Below the pieces are notes generated by a model. That model made no database searches. It saw only the letters and a program-made list of their open reading frames with translations, and was not told the DNA's origin. 64,000 bases of DNA from Algibacter amylolyticus (GTDB taxonomy: Bacteria; Bacteroidota; Bacteroidia; Flavobacteriales; Flavobacteriaceae). The position numbers and the translations under genes are program-made. The stretch spans positions 46,089-110,088 of the forward strand of contig NZ_JACHGE010000011.1 of NCBI RefSeq assembly GCF_014202225.1, in the 5' to 3' direction. Below, one piece after another: positions 9,333-20,005 of this stretch; position 1 is the stretch's first letter, and each line of letters opens with the position of its first letter.

Positions 9333-10433
9333 CTAATTAGTTACTGATTTTAAAGCTTCGGTAAGGGCAATCTTTTTACCGTCTTTAAAAGCAACAATAA
9401 AACTTGATTTATAACCTTTGTTTTTAGCTTCACGCTCTAGCCCTTTAATACTTTCATAATCAGAAGTGTTACCATAGAAATATTTATACAATCCGCCCTC
9501 CTTATCTCTAGAAATGGTACTTAGCCCTTTAAAGTTATAAGGTTTAGTTTCTAAAGCTTTTGAACTTGCTGCTATTTGAACCTTAAAGGTAATATTAGCA
9601 GAATTACTTGAAGTTGTTTCTATTGTGCTATTACCTATTTGATAATCGCTAACATTAGTTTCTAGACTTTGCTTGTACTGTAAAATAGCTTCTTTAATAG
9701 CATTAGCCATTTGAATTTGTCCTTTACTAGAATTTAAATAAGCACCTTCGCTTTTATTTGTTAAAAAACCTAATTCGACAAGTACACTAGGCATTACCGT
9801 TTGATGTAACACTATAAAACCGGCTTGCTTTACCTTTCTGTCTTTTCTGTTTAATTTACTAGTGAATTTTTTCTGTATTAAGCCAGCCAATTGGATACTT
9901 TGGTCTAAATATTCTTCCTGACTTAACAAAATACTCATTACCGATTCTGGTGAGTTAGGATCGAATCCTGCATAGTTTTTTTCGTAATCCTCCTCCATAA
10001 AAATTACAGAGTTCTCTTTTTTAGCGACTTCAAAATTGGTTTTATTACGGTGTGTTCCTAAAACAAAAGTTCCGGCTCCATAGGCTTGCGAAGTATGCGA
10101 ATCGCAGTGAATAGATACAAATAAATCTGCCTTTTCCTTATTCGCTATCTTACCTCGTACAAATAAATCGATAAAAACATCTGTTTTACGCGTATAAACG
10201 ACCTTAATATCTGGATTTTTTTCTAATTCCTTTCCAACGGCTAAAACGGTTTTAAGGGCTATATCCTTTTCCTTATAACCATTTCCTAAATTTCCAGGAT
10301 CTTTACCACCATGGCCAGCATCTAACACAACTACAAACTTATTTCTAGCGGTTTGAACATCACTTGTTATAAATGAAGATAATGTTAATACTATTATAAA
10401 AGATACGAAAATTAATAACTTGTTCGTTTTCAT
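9333..10433 (-). CDS. N-acetylmuramoyl-L-alanine amidase with C-terminal SPOR-like domain
   Basis: A 366-aa exported Amidase_3 protein that cleaves the MurNAc-L-Ala bond of peptidoglycan. It has a signal peptide (about 1-25). Zinc ligands are visible in DAGHGGKDPG (His), YKEKD (Glu) and SIHCDS (His), and the catalytic Glu is in LVELGFLTN. The last about 85 residues (FKVQIAASS through FKDGKKI) look like a SPOR domain, which would bind denuded septal glycan. It is divergent from lptD, with a 173-bp gap that must hold both promoters. Confidence 0.92.
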   Translation of the reverse strand: MKTNKLLIFVSFIIVLTLSSFITSDVQTARNKFVVVLDAGHGGKDPGNLGNGYKEKDIALKTVLAVGKELEKNPDIKVVYTRKTDVFIDLFVRGKIANKEKADLFVSIHCDSHTSQAYGAGTFVLGTHRNKTNFEVAKKENSVIFMEEDYEKNYAGFDPNSPESVMSILLSQEEYLDQSIQLAGLIQKKFTSKLNRKDRKVKQAGFIVLHQTVMPSVLVELGFLTNKSEGAYLNSSKGQIQMANAIKEAILQYKQSLETNVSDYQIGNSTIETTSSNSANITFKVQIAASSKALETKPYNFKGLSTISRDKEGGLYKYFYGNTSDYESIKGLEREAKNKGYKSSFIVAFKDGKKIALTEALKSVTN

Positions 10434-10601
10434 TTGATGAATACTATTTTAAATCGTTTGCAGCTTAAATCAATACAAAGCATCTTTTATTGATGCCAAA
10501 ATAGAATGAACTATTTATTTGATTTTAACGGCTAAAAAAGTGGGTTTATTTTAATTTTAAATTTTTAGTTGATTATTAAATCAATCACAAAAAAATATAT
10601 G

Positions 10602-10609
10602 TAATTTTG
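10602..10609 (+). promoter_or_regulatory. Putative -7 box for lptD
   Basis: TAATTTTG fits the Bacteroidota TAnnTTTG consensus exactly and lies in the divergent gap before lptD. It overlaps the furthest-upstream in-frame TTG (10607), so if it is a real promoter, translation must start downstream. No clear TTG -33 box is seen at the expected spacing. Confidence 0.4.
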
Positions 10610-13354
10610 ACTTTTCAAAAACCGAGCCATACTTTTACAAAAATACATTTAAAAGCGTTGCATACAAACAACTTTAAAATACTTTTTGCACTAAGTTTTA
10701 CTGTGTTTATCAACACGTTAAGCTTTTCTCAAGATATCCCTGAAAAAGGAAAAAGCATTAACAGAACTGTTAAGGATAGTTTAGTTCCTAGTGTTGACAG
10801 TCTCGATGTTTTAAATACTTCAGAGAAAATACAGGATACCATAACAAAAGATTCTATAAAACCTAAAAAGGATTTGTTAGAAAACATAGTGAAGTATCAC
10901 GCTAAAGATTACACGACTTTCAGTAATAAAAAACAAAAACTCTACCTATATAATGAAGCCAAAATAGATTATGGCGACATGAATATTACCGCAGGTAGTA
11001 TAACTATAGATTATAATACCAACACCGTTTACGCTGTAGGAATTACAGATTCTATTGGAGCCTATAGTCAAAAACCGGTTTTTACACAAGGTAGTAATGT
11101 TGTTGAGCCCGATTCTATCGTTTTTAATACAGAAACCCAAAAGGCCTTAATTTACAATTCAAAAACAGAACAAGGTGAAGGTACCGTAATATCAGAGCTT
11201 ACTAAAAAAGAAAACGATTCGGTTTACTTTGTTAAAGATGCAAAATATACTACTGCAAGTAATTTAGAAGATCCAGAATATTATATAAAATTAAGAAAAG
11301 CTAAAATTGTTCCAGGAAAAAAAATTGTTACTGGTTTGGCTAACTTATTTATATATGATGTTCCAACGCCTTTAGGGTTGCCTTTCGGCTTTTTTCCGCA
11401 AAGCGAAACACAAACATCGGGGGTTATTATTCCAACCTTTGGAGAGCAAAATACAAGAGGTTATTTTTTACAAAATGGTGGTTATTATTTTGCTATTAAC
11501 GATTACGTCGATTTAGCTGTTTTAGGTGATTATTATACCAATGGTAGTTACGGACTGCGTTTAGAAAACAAATACAAAAAACGCTATAAATACAGTGGTA
11601 ATATCGGGTTTAGATATGAAAACCTGATTACTAGCGAACGTGGGTTTTCAGACTACGCTAAGAATACCATTTATAACTTAAGGTGGTCTCACAGTCAAGA
11701 TTCAAAAGCAAACCCAAATTCTCGCTTTTCAGCTTCGGTTAACTTAGGTAGTAGTTCTTACTATCAACAATCTGTTAATCAGGTAAACGTTGCTAACTTT
11801 TTAAATAATACCTTATCATCTTCTGTATCGTATTCCAAAACGTTTCAGGGCGAACCACAGGTTAATTATAGTGTAACAGCTACGCACTCTCAAAACACTA
11901 ATACTGAAGAAATAAACATGACACTTCCAACTTTTCAAGGAAGCGTTGGTAGAGTTTATCCGTTTGCCTCTAAAAATGGTTCTAAAAAGGGTATTATACA
12001 GAATATAAACTTACAGTATAACATTCGTGGAGAGAACAGAATCTCGACAACCGATTCTTTATTCTTTAAAAAAGAAATGTTTGACGAAGCTAAAGCAGGT
12101 TTTCAACATTCTATTCCAATATCGACCAACTTTAAATTATTTAAATACTTTAGTGCTAGTGCTAGTAGTAGTTTTAATGAAGTTTGGACGTTTAAAACCG
12201 TTGATAAAACTTATGATACTACCGATAGAGAAGTTGTAACAGAAACCGTTAATGGTTTTGATGCTTTTAGAACGTATAACTTTAGCACCAGTTTAGGAAC
12301 CACAATTTACGGTATGTTTAATCGTGAAAAAGAAGGTAAAGACGTGAAACTTAAAGCTATTAGACACGTTATTAGACCATCTATTAGTTATAACATTAAT
12401 CCTGCCTTCGATAAATATTATGATACTTACGAGGTTGTTAGTGCAGATGGTTTAACTACTAGCGATGTTGATTTCACACGTTTTGAAGAAAGCATTTTTG
12501 GAACGCCTAATAAAACATTTTCAAGTTCTATGGGGATTTCTGTTTCTAATAATCTTGAAGCAAAAGTTAAAGACAGAGATAGTACAGCTACCGAGGATAA
12601 AAAAATAACCATTTTTAATAACTTAAACTTTTCTACCTCGTATAATTTTGCAGGAGATTCATTAAAATGGAGTCCCGTTCGTGTTAGTGGTGGTACGCAA
12701 TTGTTTAAAAACAAAATGAGCATAAATTTTGGAGCTACTTTAGATCCTTACGCTTTAGATAATAATAACACTAGAATTGACACCTATAATATTGATAATG
12801 GTGGTAGCCTTTTTAGGTTAACCAACGCCAACATGAATGCTAGTTGGTCTTTTTCTAGTAAAGACGGCAAGAACAAAGACAAAGATTCCGACCTCGAAGA
12901 AAACAGACGTAGTGGTGGTCGTGCCGATGATTTGTTTGGTGTTTCTCAAGATTTTTCAAATCAGCAAATAGAGGATAAACGGGGTGAAAAGGAAGAAGAA
13001 TCTAGTGAACTCTATAACTTTAAAATACCCTGGAGTTTTAGGGTCGCCTATGCTGTAAACTATGGTAATAGTGCGCGGCAAAATGAAATATCATCACACT
13101 CTCTTATGTTCTCTGGTGATATTGAATTGTCCACAAAATGGTCTGTAGGTGGTTCATCGGGTTACGATTTAAAAAATGCAGGTTTCACGTATACACAGTT
13201 ACGTTTTGAACGTGATTTATTAAGTTGGCGCATGAATTTTAGCTGGGTTCCTTTTAGTACCAGAAGTTCTTGGAATTTCTTTATTGGTATTAAATCTAGT
13301 ATCTTAAGCGATCTTAAATACGAAAAACGTAGGCAAGCCGATATTCAACTCTAA
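10607..13354 (+). CDS. lptD: LPS-assembly protein LptD (OstA-like)
   Basis: A 915-aa outer-membrane beta-barrel protein that inserts lipopolysaccharide into the outer leaflet. The N-terminal region after the signal peptide has the OstA/LptA-like jellyroll (YNEAKIDYGDMNITAGSI), and GLANLFIYDVPTPLGLPFGFFP is typical of Bacteroidota LptD. The rest is beta-strand repeats ending in a C-terminal barrel strand. The start is uncertain: the TTG at 10607 gives a long N-terminus; TTG at 10658 gives a cleaner signal peptide (HTNNFKILFALSFTVFINTLSFS) and 898 aa, and avoids the overlapping -7 box. Confidence 0.85.
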   Translation: MTFQKPSHTFTKIHLKALHTNNFKILFALSFTVFINTLSFSQDIPEKGKSINRTVKDSLVPSVDSLDVLNTSEKIQDTITKDSIKPKKDLLENIVKYHAKDYTTFSNKKQKLYLYNEAKIDYGDMNITAGSITIDYNTNTVYAVGITDSIGAYSQKPVFTQGSNVVEPDSIVFNTETQKALIYNSKTEQGEGTVISELTKKENDSVYFVKDAKYTTASNLEDPEYYIKLRKAKIVPGKKIVTGLANLFIYDVPTPLGLPFGFFPQSETQTSGVIIPTFGEQNTRGYFLQNGGYYFAINDYVDLAVLGDYYTNGSYGLRLENKYKKRYKYSGNIGFRYENLITSERGFSDYAKNTIYNLRWSHSQDSKANPNSRFSASVNLGSSSYYQQSVNQVNVANFLNNTLSSSVSYSKTFQGEPQVNYSVTATHSQNTNTEEINMTLPTFQGSVGRVYPFASKNGSKKGIIQNINLQYNIRGENRISTTDSLFFKKEMFDEAKAGFQHSIPISTNFKLFKYFSASASSSFNEVWTFKTVDKTYDTTDREVVTETVNGFDAFRTYNFSTSLGTTIYGMFNREKEGKDVKLKAIRHVIRPSISYNINPAFDKYYDTYEVVSADGLTTSDVDFTRFEESIFGTPNKTFSSSMGISVSNNLEAKVKDRDSTATEDKKITIFNNLNFSTSYNFAGDSLKWSPVRVSGGTQLFKNKMSINFGATLDPYALDNNNTRIDTYNIDNGGSLFRLTNANMNASWSFSSKDGKNKDKDSDLEENRRSGGRADDLFGVSQDFSNQQIEDKRGEKEEESSELYNFKIPWSFRVAYAVNYGNSARQNEISSHSLMFSGDIELSTKWSVGGSSGYDLKNAGFTYTQLRFERDLLSWRMNFSWVPFSTRSSWNFFIGIKSSILSDLKYEKRRQADIQL

Positions 13355-13440
13355 ACCTGTTTAGGTTCATCATACTATTAGACTAAAAAAAACGTAAACT
13401 GAAAATTCTTTTTTTTCGGATAACTAAAAATCACACTATT

Positions 13441-13821
13441 ATGAAAACCATTATCACAACAAAAAATGCTCCTGCTCCAATAGGACCATATAATCAAGCT
13501 ATCCTAACCGGTAACACCTTATATACTTCTGGCCAAATTGCTATAAACCCAGAAACAAATGTATTAGTTCTTGACTCCATAGAAGAAGAAACTAAGCAAG
13601 TGATGCAGAATTTAAAAGCTGTTTTAGAAGCCGCAGACATGACATTTGAAAACGTTATTAAATCTTCTATATTTATTAGTAATATGGATAACTTCACCAC
13701 AATAAATGCCGTTTACGGAAGCTATTTTAATGATGCTAATGCACCAGCAAGAGAAACTGTAGAAGTAGCAAGATTACCTAAAAGTGTTAATGTAGAAATT
13801 AGCATGATAGCCGTAAAATAA
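13441..13821 (+). CDS. ridA: RidA family enamine/imine deaminase
   Basis: A 126-aa Rid/YjgF/YER057c protein that hydrolyses reactive enamine and imine intermediates from PLP enzymes. It has the family's signature pattern: NAPAPIGPYNQA at the N-terminus, the VIKSSIFISNM strand, and NAPARETVEVARLPK with the catalytic Arg that binds the substrate carboxylate, then VEISMIAVK at the C-terminus. The length is standard. It is 86 bp after lptD in the same direction and convergent with the histidine kinase gene 10 bp away. Confidence 0.93.
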   Translation: MKTIITTKNAPAPIGPYNQAILTGNTLYTSGQIAINPETNVLVLDSIEEETKQVMQNLKAVLEAADMTFENVIKSSIFISNMDNFTTINAVYGSYFNDANAPARETVEVARLPKSVNVEISMIAVK

Positions 13822-13831
13822 AAGTTAAGGC

Positions 13832-15241
13832 TTAATGGTGACTTGTAAACTTTTGTAATAAATCTTTAAGCCTTAAAACATCAATTGGTTTTGGTAAAAA
13901 ATCATCAATACCAGCTTGTTTTGCTTTTTCAATATCCTTCTCGAATGCACTGGCAGATACTCCAATAATTGGTGTTTTACTTCTATAATATTTATCGGTT
14001 TCCTTAATGAGTTTTGTAGCTTGATACCCATCCATATCTGGCATGTAAATATCCATAAAAATCATATCGAAGTCCAATATTTTATATAGCTCCACCGCCT
14101 CTAAACCATTTTTAGCAAACGTACAATCGGCACCTTGCTTCTCTAAAAGGAATTTAATTACCTTTTGGTTCATTCTATTATCTTCTGCAATTAGCACATT
14201 AAATTTAGTAGATAATATAGGTTCGCTAGTTTCCTCAATCTTCTTAACGTTTAAAGTCTTTTTAAGCTGAAGGCTAAAATAAAACGTAGACCCTTCATTT
14301 TCTTTACTTTCCAACTTGAGCTCCCCACCCATAAAATCAACTAATTTATGCGAAATGGATAAGCCCATGCCTCCACCTCTATAATCCTTTTTGATTTTAT
14401 TATCATAAACGCCATCAAAATTATTAAAGACATGCTTCACATCTTCCGCCTTCATCCCTATCCCAGTATCCTTTATATAAAAGGTAATAATTTGATCGTT
14501 ATCAATACCTACAGATTGATCAACTATTATAGAAATTTTTCCCGCATTAGTGTACTTAATAGCATTATTAATTAAGTTAATTAATACCTGTTGAATTCTT
14601 TTCGAATCGGCAAAAACCAAAAACTTTCCTCTATCTTCAGATATAAATTTATATTCAAACTCCAAGCCTTTTTCCCAAGCCTGATATTCTAATATTTTAA
14701 AGAGTTGCGATAAATCGGTTTTTAAATCGGTAGTTTGCATATTCAACTCCAACTCCTTATCGTTAGATTCTTGATTATCCGAAACCATATTTACCAATTG
14801 CATCAAGTGTTTTGAAGAATATTCGGCTATTTCAACCTGTGCAGTTTGGTCGCTATTAAGTTCTGTTTGCCTTAACATGTTCAGCATACCTAAAACCGTG
14901 TTTAGTGGTGTACGCACCTCATAAATCATGTTCGCTAAATATATAGATTTTTGGTTTGCAACCTCATCCGCATGTTCTAAGCTTTCTTTTAACTCTTCGG
15001 CTCTGGCCCTAAGATTTTTTTCTACAACATCATTTTTAAGCTGATTTTTTAAAAAATATTGCAATGCCAAAACCTGTAATATGGCTAAAACAAATAAAAA
15101 TATCGCAGCGCTTTGTGCATAAATTTTCTTTTCAAGGTAAAAGTATCCAATAAGTAAAATGGCAGCAATAGAGCCAAAAATGAAAAAAGATAACTTCTTT
15201 TTCATTTTTAATTGTTTTATAGACTTAGGGAATCCTTTCAT
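13832..15241 (-). CDS. Hybrid sensor histidine kinase with Tyr in place of phospho-acceptor His
   Basis: A 469-aa membrane protein with two helices (about 17-34 and 42-64), a coiled-coil linker, a HisKA-like helix pair, a HATPase_c domain and a C-terminal receiver. The ATPase is intact: N-box NLINNAIKY, G1 DTGIG, G2 GGGMGLS. The receiver is intact: EDN, Asp in MDIYMPDMDG, Lys in LPKP. The H-box reads NMIYEVRTPLN, so residue 107 is Tyr (TAT, 14921-14923) where the family has His. It therefore probably cannot autophosphorylate in the standard way. An alternative start is Met13. No partner gene is adjacent. Confidence 0.88.
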   Translation of the reverse strand: MKGFPKSIKQLKMKKKLSFFIFGSIAAILLIGYFYLEKKIYAQSAAIFLFVLAILQVLALQYFLKNQLKNDVVEKNLRARAEELKESLEHADEVANQKSIYLANMIYEVRTPLNTVLGMLNMLRQTELNSDQTAQVEIAEYSSKHLMQLVNMVSDNQESNDKELELNMQTTDLKTDLSQLFKILEYQAWEKGLEFEYKFISEDRGKFLVFADSKRIQQVLINLINNAIKYTNAGKISIIVDQSVGIDNDQIITFYIKDTGIGMKAEDVKHVFNNFDGVYDNKIKKDYRGGGMGLSISHKLVDFMGGELKLESKENEGSTFYFSLQLKKTLNVKKIEETSEPILSTKFNVLIAEDNRMNQKVIKFLLEKQGADCTFAKNGLEAVELYKILDFDMIFMDIYMPDMDGYQATKLIKETDKYYRSKTPIIGVSASAFEKDIEKAKQAGIDDFLPKPIDVLRLKDLLQKFTSHH

Positions 15242-15373
15242 TAATTAGTGCTTTTAACAAACTTATCTATAAATATACGAATTAGCAAGACTATTATTTA
15301 GAATTATGTGGTTTACTTATTACGAAAATACTTAAATTTAAGCTTTAATCATTTAATAAAAAATAGTTCTTTA

Positions 15374-16414
15374 ATGCGCATAGAATACGAAATAAAATTA
15401 GGGTTTAAAGATGTCATGATTCGTCCAAAACGTTCAACATTAAAAAGTCGATCGGAAGTTAACCTAGAACGCGAGTTTAAATTCCTTCATAGCCCAATGA
15501 CTTGGAAAGGCATTCCAATAATGGCAGCCAATATGGATACCGTTGGTACATTTGAAATGGCAAAAGCGCTATCAAAAAACAAACTTTTTTCGGCCATACA
15601 TAAACATTATAGTCTAAATGAATGGGAAGACTTTTTAAAAAGCGCCCCTGCAGGCATAGAAAATTATATTGCTGTTAGTACCGGAATTGGTAAACATGAT
15701 GCCGATAAACTATCAAAAATAATCATCAAACATCCTCAACTTAAATTTATTTGTATTGATGTAGCCAATGGCTATTCTGAATATTTTACAGATTTTGTTA
15801 AGCAAACACGCAGTACATATCCCGATAAAGTTATTATTGCAGGTAATGTAGTTACTGGCGAAATGGTAGAAGAGTTATTACTCTCAGGAGCCGATATAGT
15901 AAAAGTAGGTATTGGACCAGGTTCGGTATGTACAACACGTGTTAAAACCGGAGTGGGTTATCCGCAGTTATCGGCTATTATAGAATGTGCAGATGCTGCT
16001 CATGGTTTAGGCGGACAAATAATAAGTGATGGCGGATGCGCTATTCCAGGGGATATCTCGAAAGCTTTTGGTGCCGGAGCAGATTTTGTTATGTTAGGTG
16101 GTATGTTAGCTGGACACGACGAAAGCGGCGGAGAAACCATTGAGCGAGATGGCGAAAAATACAGAAAGTTTTATGGCATGAGTTCTGAAACTGCTATGGA
16201 TAAACACGTTGGTGGCGTTGCAGAATATCGCGCTAGCGAAGGTAAAACCGTAGAGGTGCCATATCGTGGTAAAGTTGAAAAAACATTACAAGATATTTTG
16301 GGCGGTATACGAAGTACCTGTACTTATGTAGGTGCAGCACGATTAAAAGAGCTTACAAAATGCACCACCTTTATTAGGGTTGCAGAACAGGAAAACAGAA
16401 CCTATACACAATAA
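15374..16414 (+). CDS. guaC: GMP reductase
   Basis: A 346-aa enzyme of the IMPDH/GMPR barrel family that reduces GMP to IMP and ammonia with NADPH (purine salvage). The [20 protein letters not shown] loop carries the catalytic Cys, and [22 protein letters not shown] matches the N-terminus of GuaC rather than IMPDH. No CBS domains are present, which also separates it from IMPDH. The upstream frame stays open to 15308, but starting at the ATG at 15374 gives the usual family length. Confidence 0.92.
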   Translation: MRIEYEIKLGFKDVMIRPKRSTLKSRSEVNLEREFKFLHSPMTWKGIPIMAANMDTVGTFEMAKALSKNKLFSAIHKHYSLNEWEDFLKSAPAGIENYIAVSTGIGKHDADKLSKIIIKHPQLKFICIDVANGYSEYFTDFVKQTRSTYPDKVIIAGNVVTGEMVEELLLSGADIVKVGIGPGSVCTTRVKTGVGYPQLSAIIECADAAHGLGGQIISDGGCAIPGDISKAFGAGADFVMLGGMLAGHDESGGETIERDGEKYRKFYGMSSETAMDKHVGGVAEYRASEGKTVEVPYRGKVEKTLQDILGGIRSTCTYVGAARLKELTKCTTFIRVAEQENRTYTQ

Positions 16415-16604
16415 AAAGTTAAGCTTATTTTTAATGGGTGAAATCTTAATTATAGTGCAAAAAATCAATTGATTTTTAATTTTAGCATTTATAGTGAGTA
16501 TAAATATTAAAATGATAATTTAAGTCTATTAATTCTGAGACTTTTTAAGTGTTTTCTTAATATAAAACCCTTAAATTGTAATATCTAATAATTAAATAAC
16601 AACT

Positions 16605-19600
16605 ATGGCGTTAAAAATTGTAATTTCTCATAAAACAAAGTATAAATATGATAGACCAGTTTCATTATCACCTCATATTTTTAGGTTAAGACCTGCGCCA
16701 CATAGCAGAACGCCCATAGAAGCTTATTCTATAAAAATTACACCCGAGAATCAATTTTTCAATTGGCAACAAGATCCTTTTGGAAATTATATGGCGCGTT
16801 TAATTTTTCCAGAAAAAACGACTGAGCTTACTATAGATGTGGAAATTATAGCCGATTTAAAAACCATAAATCCGTTCGATTTTTTTGTTGAAGAATACGC
16901 CGAAGAATACCCTTTTGTATATAAGGAGGAAACAAAAAAGGAGTTACTACCCTATTTAGAAATTACCGACAAAGGAAAACTGCTTCAGGATTTCCTTAAA
17001 ACATTAGATTATACGCCTAGAAAAACCATTTATTTTTTAATTGATATCAATCAGAAAATATATGAGTTCTTAAATTATAACATCAGGATGGATCCTGGTG
17101 TACAAACCTGCGAAGAAACATTAGATAGTAAAAGTGGCTCATGTCGCGATTATGCTTGGTTATTTGTGCAAACCTTGCGCCATTTAGGTTTTGGTGCGCG
17201 TTTTGTTTCTGGTTATTTGGTGCAATTAAAATCCGATGAAAAATCATTAGACGGCCCATCGGGTCCCGAAGAAGATTTTACCGATTTACACGCATGGGCA
17301 GAAGTATATTTGCCTGGTGCAGGTTGGATTGGATTCGATGCTACCTCTGGTTTATTAGCTGGCGAAGGACATATTCCATTAGCCTGTACGCCTACTTTTG
17401 AAAGCGCTGCGCCTGTTACCGGAATGTCCGATGTTTGCGAAACCGAGTTCTTTTTTGAAAACTCCGTAAAACGTATTTTCGAATCGCCTAGAGTTACCAA
17501 ACCTTATACAGAAGAGCAATGGAATGCTATTTACAAACTAGGTTTTAAAGTAGAAAAACAATTAGAAAAAGGCGATGTTCGTTTAACCATGGGTGGCGAA
17601 CCTACATTTGTTTCTATCGACGATATGGAATCTCCAGAATGGAATACCGATGCCGATGGTCCGCATAAAAGAGAATTAGCCAAAAACCTTTCGGCACGCT
17701 TGTACGATGAGTTTGCCAAAGGCGGTGTATTGCATCAAGCACAAGGTAAATGGTATCCCGGAGAACCTTTACCACGCTGGTCTATAGAATTATGTTGGCG
17801 AAAAGATGGCAGAAACATTTGGCATAACAAGAAATTATTATCCTTGTTTGCAGATAACCCTATAGTTCCAGAAAATGCAGATATTCTATTCCTAGAAACC
17901 CTAACCAAACATTTAGGAATTACAGATACCACTATAGTGCCCACTTACGAGGATGCCTTCTATTTTATGTGGGAAGAAGGCAAACTACCTATAGATGTCG
18001 ATCCTACAAAAGATGATGGTGCCTTATTAGTAAAAAACAAACTTAAAGAGATTCTTAAGGATGGTAAATCCAAAGCCGTTGGTTATGTATTACCATTAAA
18101 TAACTCGATGGGAACTTGGTATACAAGCGACTGGACTTTTAGAAGAAACCACTTGTTTTTAATACCCGGAAACTCCCCTATTGGTTTACGTTTACCCCTA
18201 GATTCTTTAATACGAAAACCAGAACATGGCGAATTCCCGCAGTTCGTGGCCGATAATTTTTCCGTAAAAGGACGACTACCAAGTTTCAAAAAAACAGCGG
18301 CCACACGATACGACAATGTAGTAAACAATGGTGCTCCAATAGATAACACCTATTTTATTAGAACCGCATTATGTTCAGAAGTTAGAGATGGTAAATTATA
18401 CCTGTTCTTACCACCAATGGACTCTGCCGAAATATTTTTAGACCTTATTGCTTCCATTGAAGCTACAGCAAAAAAATTAGACATCCCGGTTATTTTAGAA
18501 GGTTACGATCCTCCAAAAGATCATAGACTAGAATCCATGAAAGTCACTCCAGATCCCGGAGTTATCGAAATAAATGTACATCCTGCAAAAAACTGGGAAG
18601 AGTTAACGCATAACACCTTAACGCTATACAAACTCGCTAAACAATCCAGATTGGGTACCGAAAAGTTCATGCTCGATGGTAAGCATACCGGTACAGGTGG
18701 CGGAAATCACGTGACTTTAGGTGGTGTATCACCAGCCGATAGTCCTTTACTTCGTAAACCTAGTTTATTACGAAGTTTACTAACCTTTTGGCAACATCAC
18801 CCAGGACTATCATATTTATTCTCTGGAGCATTTATTGGTGCCACAAGTCAAGCACCACGAATAGACGAAGCCCGTATGGAAAATCTATACGAACTCGAAA
18901 TAGCCTTTAGTCAAATACCAAAAGATGGCGAAGTCCCATTTTGGTTAACCGATAGATTGTTTCGCCATTTACTAACAGATTTAACAGGAAACACACACCG
19001 TGCAGAATTTTGTATCGATAAATTATATTCACCAGACTCTTCTTCAGGGCGTTTAGGTATCCTTGAGCTTCGTGCTTTCGATATGCCACCGCATCCGCAA
19101 ATGAGTTTAATGCAAAACCTATTAGTAAGAACGCTAGTAGCGTGGTTCTGGAAAAAACCATACGAGCACGATTTAGTACGTTGGGGAACAGAATTACACG
19201 ATAAATTCCTAATCGAGCATTATGTAAGAGAAGATATCAAGGATATTGTCGAGCAACTTAACCGAGCCGGATATAAATTTCAAGAAGATTGGTTCAACCC
19301 ATTCTTCGAGTTTAGGTTCCCGCTTCACGGTATGGTTCAAATCAATAATGTGCATTTAGAGTTACGTGCTGCTATCGAACCATGGAATGTATTAGGCGAA
19401 GAAATGTCAGGTGGCGGAACCGCTAGATATGTCGATTCTTCCGTAGAGCGAATTCAAGTAAAAGTCAATCATTTTATCGAAGAACGTTTCGTACTTACCT
19501 GTAACGGCGTAAAAGTACAATTAAACAGCACCGGTATAAAAGGCGAATATGTTGCTGGCGTGCGTTACAAAGCATGGAATCCGCACTCGTCGTTACATCC

Positions 19601-19931
19601 AACCATCGATGTAGATACCCCGTTGGTTTTCGATATTGTAGATACTTGGAACAAACGCTCCATTGGCGGTTGCACCTATTATGTGGCGCATCCAGGAGGC
19701 CGTTCGTACGAAAGTTATCCAGTAAACAGTTACGAAGCAGAATCGCGACGCATTAACCGTTTCTGGGAGTTTGGGCACACACAAGGTACCATCGAAGAAA
19801 AGGAAAGCATCATGCAAGGTGGCGAAAGCACATCAAAAGTCGAAAAACAAGAAAGCTCTAAGAAGTTTAGTTACAAAGAGCTGCCAATTAATTTCGAATT
19901 TCCGTACACGCTCGATCTGCGTAAAAAATAA
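16605..19931 (+). CDS. Transglutaminase-like / DUF2126 amidoligase-type protein
   Basis: A 1108-aa cytoplasmic protein. Residues about 1-80 are the bacterial transglutaminase N-terminal beta domain; 130-260 are the transglutaminase core with Cys180 (SGSCRDYAW), His229 (DLHAWAEVY) and Asp245 (GFDATSG); about 310-1100 are DUF2126, proposed in the literature to be an amidoligase-like domain (KHTGTGGGNHVTLGG near 685-700). It thus combines a predicted peptide hydrolase or transferase with a predicted ligase. It leads a plus-strand run with an ATP-grasp/alpha-E protein and a second transglutaminase, a linkage seen in many bacteria but without a known substrate. Confidence 0.88.
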   Translation: MALKIVISHKTKYKYDRPVSLSPHIFRLRPAPHSRTPIEAYSIKITPENQFFNWQQDPFGNYMARLIFPEKTTELTIDVEIIADLKTINPFDFFVEEYAEEYPFVYKEETKKELLPYLEITDKGKLLQDFLKTLDYTPRKTIYFLIDINQKIYEFLNYNIRMDPGVQTCEETLDSKSGSCRDYAWLFVQTLRHLGFGARFVSGYLVQLKSDEKSLDGPSGPEEDFTDLHAWAEVYLPGAGWIGFDATSGLLAGEGHIPLACTPTFESAAPVTGMSDVCETEFFFENSVKRIFESPRVTKPYTEEQWNAIYKLGFKVEKQLEKGDVRLTMGGEPTFVSIDDMESPEWNTDADGPHKRELAKNLSARLYDEFAKGGVLHQAQGKWYPGEPLPRWSIELCWRKDGRNIWHNKKLLSLFADNPIVPENADILFLETLTKHLGITDTTIVPTYEDAFYFMWEEGKLPIDVDPTKDDGALLVKNKLKEILKDGKSKAVGYVLPLNNSMGTWYTSDWTFRRNHLFLIPGNSPIGLRLPLDSLIRKPEHGEFPQFVADNFSVKGRLPSFKKTAATRYDNVVNNGAPIDNTYFIRTALCSEVRDGKLYLFLPPMDSAEIFLDLIASIEATAKKLDIPVILEGYDPPKDHRLESMKVTPDPGVIEINVHPAKNWEELTHNTLTLYKLAKQSRLGTEKFMLDGKHTGTGGGNHVTLGGVSPADSPLLRKPSLLRSLLTFWQHHPGLSYLFSGAFIGATSQAPRIDEARMENLYELEIAFSQIPKDGEVPFWLTDRLFRHLLTDLTGNTHRAEFCIDKLYSPDSSSGRLGILELRAFDMPPHPQMSLMQNLLVRTLVAWFWKKPYEHDLVRWGTELHDKFLIEHYVREDIKDIVEQLNRAGYKFQEDWFNPFFEFRFPLHGMVQINNVHLELRAAIEPWNVLGEEMSGGGTARYVDSSVERIQVKVNHFIEERFVLTCNGVKVQLNSTGIKGEYVAGVRYKAWNPHSSLHPTIDVDTPLVFDIVDTWNKRSIGGCTYYVAHPGGRSYESYPVNSYEAESRRINRFWEFGHTQGTIEEKESIMQGGESTSKVEKQESSKKFSYKELPINFEFPYTLDLRKK

Positions 19932-19938
19932 AGTCAAC

Positions 19939-19978
19939 ACCATTCCTCATAGCGCGGTCATGTGTTATGAGGAATGGT
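19939..19978 (+). terminator. 13-bp perfect inverted repeat after the DUF2126 gene
   Basis: Arms ACCATTCCTCATA (19939-19951) and TATGAGGAATGGT (19966-19978) are perfectly complementary with a 14-nt loop. It begins 7 bp after the stop codon. No T-run follows, so it could be a terminator without a U-tract, an mRNA 3' stabiliser, or part of the repeat-rich gap. Confidence 0.45.
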
Positions 19979-20005
19979 TATTACCATTACATCCTTTAGT
20001 AATTT

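Noticed and set aside
16605..19931. Several long antisense open frames inside the DUF2126 gene
   Set aside because: They follow from the codon pattern of the real gene; none has a credible start or domain.
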